Shown: positions 8,520-19,168, counted from the first letter of the stretch. The stretch is DNA of 64,000 nt from Blastopirellula retiformator (GCF_007859755.1 NZ_SJPF01000001.1:310001-374000); one strand, 5' to 3'. The notes: generated by a model from the sequence alone, not told the origin. Made by a program: numbers and translations.

Positions 8520-9704
8520 ATGGCCGACTTCTGGAGTTTCTATTCCGCTGGCGAACTGACCTTTGGTGTCGGCGCCAGCGGCCGCGTCGGAATGCTGGCC
8601 GCGCGGCGCGGTTGGCGGCGCGTGCTGATCGTCACCGATCAGACGCTGGTGAAGCTGGGGCTGGTCGACAAGGTTCGTCAGCCGCTGCAGGACGCCGGCG
8701 TCACGGTCGAGATCTTTGACGGCAGCTGCGCCGAGCCTGACATCGGCGTCGCGCTCGCCGCCGGAGCCGCGGCCGCCAAGTTTGACCCCGACGCCATCTG
8801 CGGCGTTGGCGGCGGCAGCAACATCGACCTGGCCAAGATCGTCGCCATCCTGCATGCACACGGCGGCCAACCAAGCGATTACTTCAGCTGGGACAACGTG
8901 CCCGGCCCGGTCACGCCGCTGATCGCATTGCCGACGACTGCCGGAACCGGTAGCGAAGTTTCGCAGTCGGCCGTACTGACCGATAGCGACAACGCGATGA
9001 AGGTCAGCACGCTCAGCCAATTCCTGCGGCCGGCGCTGGCGATCGTCGATCCGCTACTTTCCTCTACATGTCCGCCGCAAGTCACCGCCGATAGCGGCAT
9101 CGATGCCCTGACCCACGCGGTCGAAGCCTACACGTCGACGACGTTTGACCTGCTTGAGCAAGACGGAGACGCCCCGCCGCCGTATAGCGGATCGCATCTG
9201 CTGGTCGACGCATTGGCCGAAAAGGCGATCGAGCTGGTCGGCAAGCATCTCGTCCAGGCAGTTCAGCAAGGGGATGACCTGGAAGCGCGGTCCGGCATGG
9301 CCCTGGCCGCAACCTTGGCGGGGCTCGCCTTTTCCAACGCCGGCGTGGCGGTGGTCCATGCGCTGGAGTACCCAATCGGCGGCGCCGTCCACTGCAGCCA
9401 TGGCGGCGGCAACGGCCTGCTGTTGCCATACGTAATGCGGTTCAATCTGCCGGAGCGGCCCGAGAAGTTCGCGAAGGTTGCGCAGCTGCTAGGGGGCGAA
9501 GCGACGCCAACCGCAGCGATCACCCAGGTCGAGCGGCTGAAAAAAGCGATTGGCATCCCCGAGCGCCTGCGGGAGTATGGCGTGCATCCGGAAATGCTGG
9601 CCGGCTTTGCCGCCAAGTCGATTACGATCACCCGGCTGATGCGAACCAATCCCCGCCGTCCCAGCGAAGCCGACTTGCTAGAGATCCTCAAGTCGGCTCT
9701 TTAG
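8520..9704 (+). CDS. Iron-containing (group III) alcohol dehydrogenase
   Basis: 394 residues, the usual family length. It has an N-terminal nucleotide-binding half with GVGGGSNIDLAK (about residues 96-107) and PTTAGTGSEVSQ (about 138-149), and a C-terminal helical half with the metal-binding signature: DSGIDALTHAVEAY near 192-205, HALEYPIGGAVH near 280-291 and the following SHGGGNG. These supply the Asp/His ligands for Fe(II) or Zn(II). Expected activity is NAD(P)-dependent interconversion of an alcohol and an aldehyde or ketone; the substrate cannot be told from sequence. The last 27 bp overlap the 3' end of the convergent giant gene. Confidence 0.93.
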   Translation: MADFWSFYSAGELTFGVGASGRVGMLAARRGWRRVLIVTDQTLVKLGLVDKVRQPLQDAGVTVEIFDGSCAEPDIGVALAAGAAAAKFDPDAICGVGGGSNIDLAKIVAILHAHGGQPSDYFSWDNVPGPVTPLIALPTTAGTGSEVSQSAVLTDSDNAMKVSTLSQFLRPALAIVDPLLSSTCPPQVTADSGIDALTHAVEAYTSTTFDLLEQDGDAPPPYSGSHLLVDALAEKAIELVGKHLVQAVQQGDDLEARSGMALAATLAGLAFSNAGVAVVHALEYPIGGAVHCSHGGGNGLLLPYVMRFNLPERPEKFAKVAQLLGGEATPTAAITQVERLKKAIGIPERLREYGVHPEMLAGFAAKSITITRLMRTNPRRPSEADLLEILKSAL

Positions 9705-12700
9705 GCGATCAAGCGCCCGGGCAAGCCGCGGATGCTCTTCTTCCAGCTCTTCCAGGATATCGATCGCCTTGTCGGCCAGACATTCAACGATCGAAGCGGC
9801 CTCCAGCGCCCAGTCAGGCAACTGGCGCACGCGCCAGGTGTCGGCCGAGAACGCATTCTCCTCTTCGATCGTTTCCTCGACCTCTTCTTCGTTGGCGGGA
9901 AGCTCCCAGCAATCTTCCAGCAGGCCGAGGGTACCGAAAGCGGCGTCGGCGTCGTGCGTTGTGACCGCGACCAGCGGAGGTGCACTCCATGCGATTCGCT
10001 CCCCTTCTAATTCAGAAGTCAGAGCGGCGGTCACAGGCTCTGGTTCCACCAGGGAAAGAGAAGCCGAAGGTTGCTCGAAGGTTGGCGGAAAGGCGACGGG
10101 TAACCCGTTGTCGCGCGTGCGACCGATGTTGCGAATCATGTGAGCCAGGTCGGTCAACGCTACGACGCCATTCCGATTGAAATCGTAGGGGTAAGACTCG
10201 GGCGTCGTTGCGACGCTACTGCCGATCCTGCGGATGAGACGCGACAGATCGGTCAGGTTAATTTCGCCATCGTCGTCCAGATCGAACGGCACGACCTGCA
10301 GCTTGGTTTCGGGCGCGACGGTTTGTAGCCCGAATTGTTCCTCCACGTCGCTACTGCTGACCAGCAGATCGGTGATGGCAAGTTGCGGATCGAGCGGCTG
10401 CGGGTAGGCGCCTTCCAGGTCATTGGGAAGGCCGCCATCGGGCGTGGGATGGAAGCGGAAACTGCCGAGCAGCAGGTAGCCGTCCAGCGCCGCGTTCTCT
10501 TCAGCAAACTGGCTGGCGCTGATTTGCAGCACGTCGCCGGTGTTGTTGACCTCAAGCTGCCCCACGCCGCTACTGGCAGCGAAATTGGCGAGCTGAAACC
10601 ACTGGCTGTTGAAGTGGAGATCGAGCGTGACGCTGGTTAACGAGCCGCTGAGGCGCTCAGGTCGCTTGACCCAGACGTTGGCCATAAACCGGTCCCACTC
10701 GTCGATCAGCGTCAGACTGGTGGGCAACGCGGTCGCTTCTCCGTTGGCGTCGGTCGCGGCGGCGTCGTCGTTCAGCGTCAGGCCCGCTTCCGGCAGGGCC
10801 AGCACGTCAAGCGAGAAGTGGACCTGCGTCTCACCGCCATCGTCATCGGTGGCGGTGATCGTCACATCGTAGACGCCGACATCGGCGAGGGTGGACGCGT
10901 AGCTCCAGCTCCACGTTCCGTCGCCGTTGTCGATGATGTCGCCCAGCGAAGCGGTGAGGAGGACCGGGTCTTGGCCAGGGTCGCCATATGTGCCGGCGTT
11001 GACGACAGACAGCGTTGCGTCGACTTCCAACTGAGCGCTGTCAACAGTCAGCGTGGGCGCCACGTTTTGGATGTTCACTTGGAACTGAAGCGAGTCGGTC
11101 TCGCCGTGAATATCGGTGGCGGTGATCGTAACCGTTTGCTCGTTAGGGCCATCCTGAACCGGATTGCTCCAGCTCCAGGTTCCATCCAGGTTGTCGATGA
11201 TTTCGCCAATCGAGGCGATGAGCGTGACGGCGTCAGCGGGAGGATCGGCATAGACGCCCGTATTGGTCGCGACGCCCCCTTCGCCAATGACGACGGTCTG
11301 GTTATCGACGCCAACCGTAGGCGTTGCGTTTACCAAAATCGTCGTCGTCGCATAGGTCGTCGTCCCTTCCTGATCGGTGACGCGCAGACCGATTCTTTTC
11401 TGTCCTGGGGTCGTCAACGGCAACGCCTGTATCAAGCCGCTGGCGTCATCGTATTGACCGTCGCCGTCGATATCCCAGGCAAAGATCAGGTCTTCCTGAG
11501 CATCGATCGCATCGTACGTGCCGCCGGCGTCGAGCTGTACGGTCTCTCCGATCAGACCTGTTGCCGGACCGCTGATCTCGACGACCGGTCCCGCTTGGAA
11601 GTAGTAGAGTTCGGTACCGTAGTCGGGCGAGGTTCCGAGCGTTTTGATCAGCCGCTGGCCAAGCGCGATGTCAGGGCCGATGGCAAGATTGTAGAGCGGC
11701 TCAGGCAGTAGCAACGGATAGGTGCCTGCCTTCGTTCCGTCGGACTTCCAAAGATCGTGTCCGTAGAGGTCGTTGTCAACGAATAGCAGGAGACCCTGAT
11801 TGGTCACGTAAAAGTTCGTGACGTCGAAACCGGTCAATTCGCTTTCGCCGACCAGACGCTCGGTTCCGGCCGGCGTACCGTCGGTAACCCATAGATCGTA
11901 GACGAGCCGGCTAGGCTGACCGTCTTCGGGCGTTTGAAAGGCCGAATCTCGGAGGTAGAGCTGGCCATCGTATTCAACGATCCCAGTGATACGGTCAAAC
12001 CCTAACTCGCCAAGTTCGGCTACCAGCTCCATTTCCTCGGTCGTCTCATTCCAGCGCCAGACGGGCCCGGCATCCGACGTCCTACTCATGCTAAATAGGA
12101 GATGGTCTCCATCGTCGTAGATCGCCCCCCTCCAGTCATTGAATAGACCTGGTGCGCCTTGGAAAATTGGCGTGGGGCCAGATTCTTCAATCCGCCAGAG
12201 GGTGCTGATCGCCCCTGCATCGGTGACGAAGTAACGCTCGCCGTTGAATTCCGAGAAGTATCGTATATCGGCGCTTAAGGGAGTTGCTACCTGGTAGGTT
12301 CCCTCGGCCGTTCCATCGGTCCGCCAGAGGTTGTTTGGGGACGATTCGGGGAAGAAGTAGACGACGTCGCCGACGCTAAACATCCGGTAAAATCTAGAAT
12401 CGTCTTCGCCAGGCGAAATATCAGCGACCATTTCGACTTGCCCGGAGTCGACGTTCACCCGCCAAAGCTCGCGGCCCGTCAATTCTTCAAATGCGCCAAG
12501 ATAAATGTAGCCGTTGGCATAAGCCATCTGGCCGCTCGGCAGCGCGACGCCCGGCTCGGAGGGAACGTCCGCGACTTTTTCAATTTGCCCTGATGCGCCG
12601 TCGGTTTTCCAAATGCTGGCGATTCCTTCGGCGTCGTTGGCGAGGAAATAAAGCGTGTCGTTGACAAGCAGCAGTTGCGCAACGTTGTATACGGCTGGGT

Positions 12701-15590
12701 TTTCGAGGCCGCCGGAGATTTGCTGCGGCGCCGATACCGCGTCGGTACGAAACAGGTGAGTCTGATAGCCCCTGATTTCGGCCAGGAAATAGACGTAATC
12801 GCCCAGCTGCTGAAAGCTGGACGGATACGATCCTGCCGGGCCGGGCCTGAGGTCGTAAAACTCGTACGAAAGGTTATGCACCGCCAGCTGAAACGTCGTC
12901 GACGTTTCCACTCCATTTTCGTAGGTCGAAGTGATCGTGACTTCCTGTGACCCGACGTTGGTCCGCCGCGTATCGAAGCTCCACGACCAGGTGCCGTCGC
13001 CATTGTCGATGACGTCGCCTAGTGAAGCGTTAAGGGTGACCGTCGCCTCGCCGCCATTGCCGATGGTTCCCGAGTTCGCCGCCATCAAGCCGGAGGGGGT
13101 AGTGACGTACGGCTGGTCGGCGGTTAACGGCGCAGCGACGCTGAAACGCACGGAATACTGCGACCCACTGACTTCATCGCGGACGAGAATGTTGGATTGA
13201 TAGTTCCCTGGATTGAGACCGGTGGTGTCGTAGCTCCACGTCCAGGTTCCATCCTCCAAAACGGTGAAATCGCCGAGCGACGACGTCACGGTTACGGTAT
13301 CGGCTTCGACATCGCTCCAAGTGCCGCTCATGAATGCGGTTTCCCCCTGCAAGACGGCGCCGGGACTGTGGATGCCAATATAGAGCGGACGTTCGTTGTT
13401 GACCACCAGCGGAAAGCTGACGCTGGACTGCCCACCACCGACGACTGCCGTGATGGTGACGGTCTGCGTTTCATCCGGACCGTCCAGCGTCGTATAGCTC
13501 CAACTCCAGGTTCCGTCGCCAGTGTCGACGACCTCGCCAATCGACGCCGAAAGTTGAACGTCGCTTCCGAGTACATGGGCCACCCGCCCAGTGTTGGCGG
13601 CCGTTTCCCCTTCGGTCACGATCAGTCCATCGATCTCATCGACCATTAGGATCGGATCGTTGGAGTCGATCACAAGTTTGCGAGTTGCGATCTTGCCGTC
13701 CGTATCGATGACGCGAAGCGAAATATTGGCGACCCCAGCCGTCGCGAGATCGGCAAACGAAATTGACGCAGTCAGACCACTGGCGTCGTCGTATTGGCCG
13801 TCGCCGTCCAAGTCCCAGTCAAAATGCAACTCGCTTAGTGCATCGAGCAGGTCGTACGTGCCGAGTGCGCTAAGGATTACGCTTTGGTTGTCTTCGCCAA
13901 TTTGGATCGGCCGCAGGACGATCGTCGGAGGCGAATCGATTGTGACGAAGTAGGGTTCCGTGCCATATTGCGCCGTATTCCCTTGAAGAAACAGCATCGA
14001 ATCGTCACCGCCGTCGAAGGGGAGTGACGTCTGGCCTGTGAAGTCGGAAATTCGCGTTGTTCCCTCTTTCGTTCCGTCGGTGCGCCATAACTGCGTCCCG
14101 AATGTCGGATCGTAGCCGCGAAAATAGACTGCTCCGCCCGCCTTGAATAGCGGATTCTCGTCGAATGTGCCACCTTTGAAGGATGCGAGCTGGGTCGTCT
14201 CTCCTGTGACTTCATTCGTTTTGAAAAGTGCGTCTCCATTGAGATAGGATCGTCGCACAAAATAGAGGTCGCCATCCACTTTCACGCCAGCAACAAGAGT
14301 GCTAACGCCTAACGCAGGAATGTCCGTAATCGCTTTGGTTCCCTCGGGCGTACCGTCGGATGTCCAGATCTGGTCGTTGTCGTAAAAATAAAGTTGGCTA
14401 TCGATAGATCGCAGAAAGTGGCCGCTCAATACTATCTCGCCATCGTCCGTAATGGTGGTCAATCTAGCCGTTTCGGCGGTGTCGCCATCGTACTTCCAAA
14501 TCACGGAGTTTTCAGCGAGGAAATAGACGTCGTTGCCGACGGCAGTTAGATCATTGGGCGAAAAAAAGTCGTCCACGGCGAAGATGTCGGTGACCATCAC
14601 GGTCCCTTCCATGGTGCCGTCGGTTTTCCATACTTCGTCGCCATGGACGCCGTCATTGGCGACGAAAAATAGGTAGTTGTCGGTCGGAGTCAGGTCGGTG
14701 ATTTCGGAGTTTCCGACGCCAGGATTAATATCTGCGACCAGTTGGGTGCCAGCGGTCGTTCCATCCGTAACCCACAATTCTTGGCCATGCGTCGCTTCTC
14801 CTACATTCAAGTAGAGCAAGTCTCCAGCCACGACCATTTCGGCGAAGTAGAAAGGAGACTCGTGGGGAGTGAAATCGTAGACCAGGACGGTTTGGGCGAG
14901 GGTTTCATCGTATTTCCAGAGTTCGAAACTCTGATATTCGAGCGAACCCGAACTCCGCAGGAAATAGAGCTCACCATTGAAGCTAGTCAGGTTTTCTATC
15001 GTCCCGCCGCCATACGTACTTTCGATCCGCGTCGTGCCGCCGGGCGTTCCGTCGGTCTGCCACAGCGAAATCGGATACTGGCTCGGATAGGCAACGAAAT
15101 AGCCGACATCGCCGACCCAGACGAATTGAGAGATGCCGTTGTGCTCCAACTCCGTTTCGGTATCAAACAGCAACTCAAAATCAACGCTCTCTACCGATAG
15201 CTCAAACGAAACCTCCTCCATCCCCAGCGCACCATCCTCGGCGGTGATCGTCACCGTTTGCGTATCGCTGACTTGCACGTCGTCCAGCGTCCAGGTCCAT
15301 GTGCCGTCGCCGTTGTCTTCAACGTTACCGATCGAGGCCGACAGATTGACCGCGCCTGCGAATGTGCCGCTGTTGGTCGCCTTCGAGCCGGCGGCGTAGA
15401 CGAGGGCATCGTCGTCGACGGCGACCTCTAGCGTCAGTTCCCCTTCCAGCAGATCGGCTTGCGGCAGCAAGTCGGCGGCCAGCAATTGCCGGGCCTCTAG
15501 TTGTTCAGCATGAAGGGTGTAGGGGCGACGGCTGCGGAGAGCGTGGGCGCGATCGGTGCGCTGGTGCTTCTTGCTCATTGTGAACGGCAT
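9678..15590 (-). CDS. Giant secreted surface protein with ELWxTDGT repeats and dockerin-like module
   Basis: 1970 residues. The basic N-terminus carries LEARQLLAAD at 31-40, matching the LEPR-XLL-type N-terminal signal of large planctomycete exported proteins. The body alternates beta-propeller-like ELWxTDGTxxGT repeats (such as GDEVWKTDGTMEGT) with Ig/PKD-like units marked by GDGTWSWS. Near residues 1765-1815 are two EF-hand-like loops, DLDDDGEINLTDL and DFNRNGVVALTDL, spaced as in a type I dockerin. A final approximately 100-residue acidic tail is shared with the next gene. Probably cell-surface, adhesive or envelope-associated; ligands unknown. A tandem paralogue lies upstream at 15848-19168. 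The 3' end overlaps the alcohol dehydrogenase gene by 27 bp. Confidence 0.88.
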   Translation of the reverse strand: MPFTMSKKHQRTDRAHALRSRRPYTLHAEQLEARQLLAADLLPQADLLEGELTLEVAVDDDALVYAAGSKATNSGTFAGAVNLSASIGNVEDNGDGTWTWTLDDVQVSDTQTVTITAEDGALGMEEVSFELSVESVDFELLFDTETELEHNGISQFVWVGDVGYFVAYPSQYPISLWQTDGTPGGTTRIESTYGGGTIENLTSFNGELYFLRSSGSLEYQSFELWKYDETLAQTVLVYDFTPHESPFYFAEMVVAGDLLYLNVGEATHGQELWVTDGTTAGTQLVADINPGVGNSEITDLTPTDNYLFFVANDGVHGDEVWKTDGTMEGTVMVTDIFAVDDFFSPNDLTAVGNDVYFLAENSVIWKYDGDTAETARLTTITDDGEIVLSGHFLRSIDSQLYFYDNDQIWTSDGTPEGTKAITDIPALGVSTLVAGVKVDGDLYFVRRSYLNGDALFKTNEVTGETTQLASFKGGTFDENPLFKAGGAVYFRGYDPTFGTQLWRTDGTKEGTTRISDFTGQTSLPFDGGDDSMLFLQGNTAQYGTEPYFVTIDSPPTIVLRPIQIGEDNQSVILSALGTYDLLDALSELHFDWDLDGDGQYDDASGLTASISFADLATAGVANISLRVIDTDGKIATRKLVIDSNDPILMVDEIDGLIVTEGETAANTGRVAHVLGSDVQLSASIGEVVDTGDGTWSWSYTTLDGPDETQTVTITAVVGGGQSSVSFPLVVNNERPLYIGIHSPGAVLQGETAFMSGTWSDVEADTVTVTSSLGDFTVLEDGTWTWSYDTTGLNPGNYQSNILVRDEVSGSQYSVRFSVAAPLTADQPYVTTPSGLMAANSGTIGNGGEATVTLNASLGDVIDNGDGTWSWSFDTRRTNVGSQEVTITSTYENGVETSTTFQLAVHNLSYEFYDLRPGPAGSYPSSFQQLGDYVYFLAEIRGYQTHLFRTDAVSAPQQISGGLENPAVYNVAQLLLVNDTLYFLANDAEGIASIWKTDGASGQIEKVADVPSEPGVALPSGQMAYANGYIYLGAFEELTGRELWRVNVDSGQVEMVADISPGEDDSRFYRMFSVGDVVYFFPESSPNNLWRTDGTAEGTYQVATPLSADIRYFSEFNGERYFVTDAGAISTLWRIEESGPTPIFQGAPGLFNDWRGAIYDDGDHLLFSMSRTSDAGPVWRWNETTEEMELVAELGELGFDRITGIVEYDGQLYLRDSAFQTPEDGQPSRLVYDLWVTDGTPAGTERLVGESELTGFDVTNFYVTNQGLLLFVDNDLYGHDLWKSDGTKAGTYPLLLPEPLYNLAIGPDIALGQRLIKTLGTSPDYGTELYYFQAGPVVEISGPATGLIGETVQLDAGGTYDAIDAQEDLIFAWDIDGDGQYDDASGLIQALPLTTPGQKRIGLRVTDQEGTTTYATTTILVNATPTVGVDNQTVVIGEGGVATNTGVYADPPADAVTLIASIGEIIDNLDGTWSWSNPVQDGPNEQTVTITATDIHGETDSLQFQVNIQNVAPTLTVDSAQLEVDATLSVVNAGTYGDPGQDPVLLTASLGDIIDNGDGTWSWSYASTLADVGVYDVTITATDDDGGETQVHFSLDVLALPEAGLTLNDDAAATDANGEATALPTSLTLIDEWDRFMANVWVKRPERLSGSLTSVTLDLHFNSQWFQLANFAASSGVGQLEVNNTGDVLQISASQFAEENAALDGYLLLGSFRFHPTPDGGLPNDLEGAYPQPLDPQLAITDLLVSSSDVEEQFGLQTVAPETKLQVVPFDLDDDGEINLTDLSRLIRRIGSSVATTPESYPYDFNRNGVVALTDLAHMIRNIGRTRDNGLPVAFPPTFEQPSASLSLVEPEPVTAALTSELEGERIAWSAPPLVAVTTHDADAAFGTLGLLEDCWELPANEEEVEETIEEENAFSADTWRVRQLPDWALEAASIVECLADKAIDILEELEEEHPRLARALDRLKSRLEDL

Positions 15591-15847
15591 TCCTGCGAAG
15601 GCGGTCTACAGCGGAGGAGTTGGATTAACGGCGGAAGGAACTGCCTTAGATGGGGTGTCATGTCCCTCTGTGGATTTGCTTGCGTAGGCCGATTGTAATG
15701 CTTGGGAGGGTTGGAGGCACCTCGGATTGCAGGTGCGGTTGCTGAATTCCGGCAAAATTTAGCGCAATAACCCAGTTTGCCTCCGGCGCAGCGCAAAAAA
15801 AGAGGGCTGAAACTGCCCGATGGAGACTGGTTCTTGCCGAGAATCGT

Positions 15848-18800
15848 TTAGAAGCGTCGGAAGCGGTTGTTCCACCAGTCGCTGGCCTCGGCCATCGCCG
15901 GGTGCTCCTCGTCGTATTCTTCGAGCAGCGCGATCGCCTGGTCGACAAAGCATTCGACGATCGAAGCGGCTTCCAGGGCCCAGTCGGGCAGCTGCTGCGG
16001 GCGCCACGACTCGGCCGAGAAGAGGCCTTCTTCTTCGAGCGTTTCCTCGACTTCCTCGTCGGCATCGGTTGGCAATTGCCAGCAGTCGTCGAGCAGGTCG
16101 AACGCGCCGAACGCGGCGTCGACGTTCTGCTGCTGCGGATCGATCGCCTCCGCTTCCAGCAAGAAGCTGGGCGTCAGATCGGCGGTCTGCGATTGCAGCG
16201 ATGGGAACTCACTTTCGATCAGCGACCCTGCTGGCGGCGATATCGGGGGAAGCTGAATCTCCACGCCGTTGGAACGCGTCGCGCCGATGTTGCGAATCAA
16301 ATAGGCCAGGTCAATCAGCGAAACGACCCCGTCCTGGTCAAAGTCGAAAGGATACGACTCTGGCGTCGCGGCGACGTTATCTCCTACCGTGCGAATCCAA
16401 TTGGCCAGGTCGACCAAGCCAATGACGCCGTCGTCATCCAGGTCGTACGGAATTACTTCGACTTGGGTGGTCGGGCCGCCTGACTGCATGCCGGGGATAT
16501 TCGCAAAGTAGTCGTTGGTCACCGTCATATCGGCGATCGAAAAGCCAAGGTCGACCGGCTCGGCGTATTGCCCGACGGCGTCATTGGGGAGGCCGCCGTC
16601 GGGATTGGGCGTAAAGCGAAAACTGCCGATCAGCAGATAGTCGCCATCCCCTCCAATTGGGTCGTAGAAATTGCTCGCGGAAATTTCCAGCTGGCCCCCG
16701 ACGTCGGTCACATCCAACTGACCAAAGCTGGCGCCGGCGGCGCTGCTGGTCCATTGGAACCAGGCGTCGTTGTAGTCGAGCTTGTAGTTGATCGTATCCA
16801 GTCCATAGCTGGCGTTCGGATCACGCTCGATCCAGACGTTGACCGTGAAGGGATCCCATTCGTTGATCGTCTCCAAGTCGTCCGGTAAGACGTCGACCAC
16901 GCCTAAGCTGTCGGTCGTCGCGGCGGCGTCGTTAATCGTCAAATAGGCGTTGACCGAATCAATGATGTACAGCGGAGGATAGATGCTGGTCGAAACGTTG
17001 TTGGCGTCGGTGATCGTCAGCTGAAGGACGATAAAGTCCGACAGGTCGCCGCTGATCGAACCGGTCCAACTCCAGGTACCGTCTCCATGGTCGGTGACCG
17101 TGCCGCGCGACGCGGTGATCGACGCTATCGGGGCGGCGCCGACTTCGTACGTACCAAACGCGAAGGCGTCTTCCCCGCGGATTACGAATTCCGGAGATTG
17201 GGGAGAGACCGCGATGGCCGGATTGGCGTAGTTGACCGTCAGGAAAAACGTGGTCTCGGACGATTGGAATCCATTGTCGGCGTAGATGGTGACGGCGCTC
17301 GATCCGATATCGTTCGACTCGGTCAGATAGCTCCAGCTCCACGTGCCATCGCCATTGTCGACGACCGTGCCGACCGAGGCTGACAGCGCAACGGTGCGAT
17401 CATACGCCTCGAAGTAGACGCCGCTGTTGGTGGCAAGCATACCGTCGTTCACTTCGATCGCCGGTTCGTCGACCGCTAGATTGGTCGCTTCGGTACTGAC
17501 CGACAGGGTTGCAAAGCCGGTTTCTCCATCCAGATCGGTCACCTTCAGGCCGATTTCCCAGACAGAGGGCAACGTGAGACTCGACAACAGCGCCGCCGGC
17601 TGAATCCCGATCGCGTCATCATACTGCCCGTCGCCATCCAGGTCCCACTCAAACAGCAAGTCGGCGACGGCGTCTTTGTAATCGTAGGTTCCCAGGGCGC
17701 TCAGTTCGATGGAAAGGCCGTCGGCGCTTGACTTGGGTAGCTGGATTGCGGCGACTGGCGGCGACTGCAGCGACAGCGACCGCGGCTCGAACCCATTCGC
17801 CGGATCGCGGGCCACAAACAGCAGGTAGTCGTCGAACAGCGTCAGCGCGAACGGATAACTGTTTCCCCGAATCGGATCGAGGTCGGTGACTACTACCGTT
17901 CCTTCGACAGTCCCATCCGATTTCCAGAGCTCAACGCCATAGTCGGGGTCATCGGCGGTAAAGAAGAGGGCGTCGCCAATGATCGCGTAGGGGGGATCGT
18001 AAAAGGTGGAGAACAAGTCGTCGTTCAGCAGTCCAACGAATTGCGGTTCGGTCGAGATGTCGGTCGTTTTCCACAGCTCGACCCCGTCGAACGTAAAGAG
18101 GCTGTAGTAGAGCTCTCCCTGAAAGACGAAGTGCGGCGATATGTAACCCGGCTCGTAATCTTGATCGGTTAGCTGCACGACGCCTTGTGCGGTTCCGTCG
18201 GTCTTCCAGATATCGCCGTCGGTGTCCGTAAAGTAAATCGCCCCGTCGACACTGACCAGATCATTGAGATCCGAGTAGGTGTCGCCAGGAAGCAGGTCGA
18301 GCGCCAGCATCGTCCCGGCTTCGGTCCCGTCGGTCTTCCACAGCTCTTCGCCATGCATGCCATCGTCCGCCGTGAAATAAAGGACGCCGCCAAAGTCGGT
18401 CAGGAACGAAGTATCGAGCAGGTCAACGCCGATTTCAAACGTCCCGGCCGCCGTTCCGTCCGATCGCCACAGTTCGACGTCAACGTATAACGGATCGTAG
18501 GTCTGGAAGTAGAGGAGATCGCCGGAGGCGGTCAGGTGGACGATCCGGGAAGAATCGGAGCCGGGCGATAGATCGTCAACCAGCATCGTCCCCAGTTCGG
18601 TTCCGTCCGTTTTCCATAACTCAACGCCACTGACGCCATCATCGGCGACAAAGAAAACCGTATCCCCGACGGCGGTCATGTTAAAGGAGTAGAAGTTATT
18701 GAGGGTCGCGAAATCGGTCAGCTGAACCGTTCCTTCCGCCGTGCCGTCGGTGACGAACAGTTCGTACGACGTGCCGGTCAGATCCGCTTCAAAGAACAGC

Positions 18801-19168
18801 AGGTTGCCGACCGTTTTTAGCGCGCGGATGTCGTAGTACGACGGCATTGCCACGACCTGCTCGGTGCCGGCGGTCGTGCCATCGGTCTTCCACAGGCTGT
18901 AGCTATTGGGAGAATCGATGCCGGCAAAGTAGGCGACTCCGTCGAGCTCGGCGTAGCCAAATGAGATCGCTTCGTAGATTTGATACGGATCACTGCCGGG
19001 ATAGACGTCTTCCAGCAGAAAGTCGCCGCTGGCCAGCTCTCCCTCCAGCAGACCGCTGTCGGCCGCCAGCATCGCGCGGGTCTCGAGTTGCTCGGCATGC
19101 AACGGAGAGGATTGGGAATGTCGGGATAAGGTGGAGGCGCGGCGGCGGCGCAAAGCAGAGCTGCTCAT
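15848..19168 (-). CDS. Giant secreted surface protein, paralogue of the downstream gene
   Basis: 1106 residues from ATG 19168 (the frame extends to 19225, but MSSSALRRRR gives the typical basic N-terminus). LETRAMLAAD lies about 30 residues in. A run of ELWKTDGTxxGT propeller-like repeats fills the first half, Ig/PKD-like GDGTWSWS units follow, and two calcium loops of a dockerin-like module (DLDDDGVIGLVDL and DFDQDGVVSLIDL) lie at about 906-956. The acidic C-terminal tail contains QLPDWALEAASIVEC, identical to the paralogue. Shorter than its neighbour by loss of repeats. Same orientation, 257-bp gap, so it may share regulation but has room for its own promoter. Confidence 0.88.
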   Translation of the reverse strand: MSSSALRRRRASTLSRHSQSSPLHAEQLETRAMLAADSGLLEGELASGDFLLEDVYPGSDPYQIYEAISFGYAELDGVAYFAGIDSPNSYSLWKTDGTTAGTEQVVAMPSYYDIRALKTVGNLLFFEADLTGTSYELFVTDGTAEGTVQLTDFATLNNFYSFNMTAVGDTVFFVADDGVSGVELWKTDGTELGTMLVDDLSPGSDSSRIVHLTASGDLLYFQTYDPLYVDVELWRSDGTAAGTFEIGVDLLDTSFLTDFGGVLYFTADDGMHGEELWKTDGTEAGTMLALDLLPGDTYSDLNDLVSVDGAIYFTDTDGDIWKTDGTAQGVVQLTDQDYEPGYISPHFVFQGELYYSLFTFDGVELWKTTDISTEPQFVGLLNDDLFSTFYDPPYAIIGDALFFTADDPDYGVELWKSDGTVEGTVVVTDLDPIRGNSYPFALTLFDDYLLFVARDPANGFEPRSLSLQSPPVAAIQLPKSSADGLSIELSALGTYDYKDAVADLLFEWDLDGDGQYDDAIGIQPAALLSSLTLPSVWEIGLKVTDLDGETGFATLSVSTEATNLAVDEPAIEVNDGMLATNSGVYFEAYDRTVALSASVGTVVDNGDGTWSWSYLTESNDIGSSAVTIYADNGFQSSETTFFLTVNYANPAIAVSPQSPEFVIRGEDAFAFGTYEVGAAPIASITASRGTVTDHGDGTWSWTGSISGDLSDFIVLQLTITDANNVSTSIYPPLYIIDSVNAYLTINDAAATTDSLGVVDVLPDDLETINEWDPFTVNVWIERDPNASYGLDTINYKLDYNDAWFQWTSSAAGASFGQLDVTDVGGQLEISASNFYDPIGGDGDYLLIGSFRFTPNPDGGLPNDAVGQYAEPVDLGFSIADMTVTNDYFANIPGMQSGGPTTQVEVIPYDLDDDGVIGLVDLANWIRTVGDNVAATPESYPFDFDQDGVVSLIDLAYLIRNIGATRSNGVEIQLPPISPPAGSLIESEFPSLQSQTADLTPSFLLEAEAIDPQQQNVDAAFGAFDLLDDCWQLPTDADEEVEETLEEEGLFSAESWRPQQLPDWALEAASIVECFVDQAIALLEEYDEEHPAMAEASDWWNNRFRRF

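Noticed and set aside
10818-11711. 297-residue plus-strand open frame inside the giant protein gene
   Set aside because: Antisense to coherent repeat units of the giant protein; its Asp/Arg/Val-rich composition and lack of motifs indicate a shadow.
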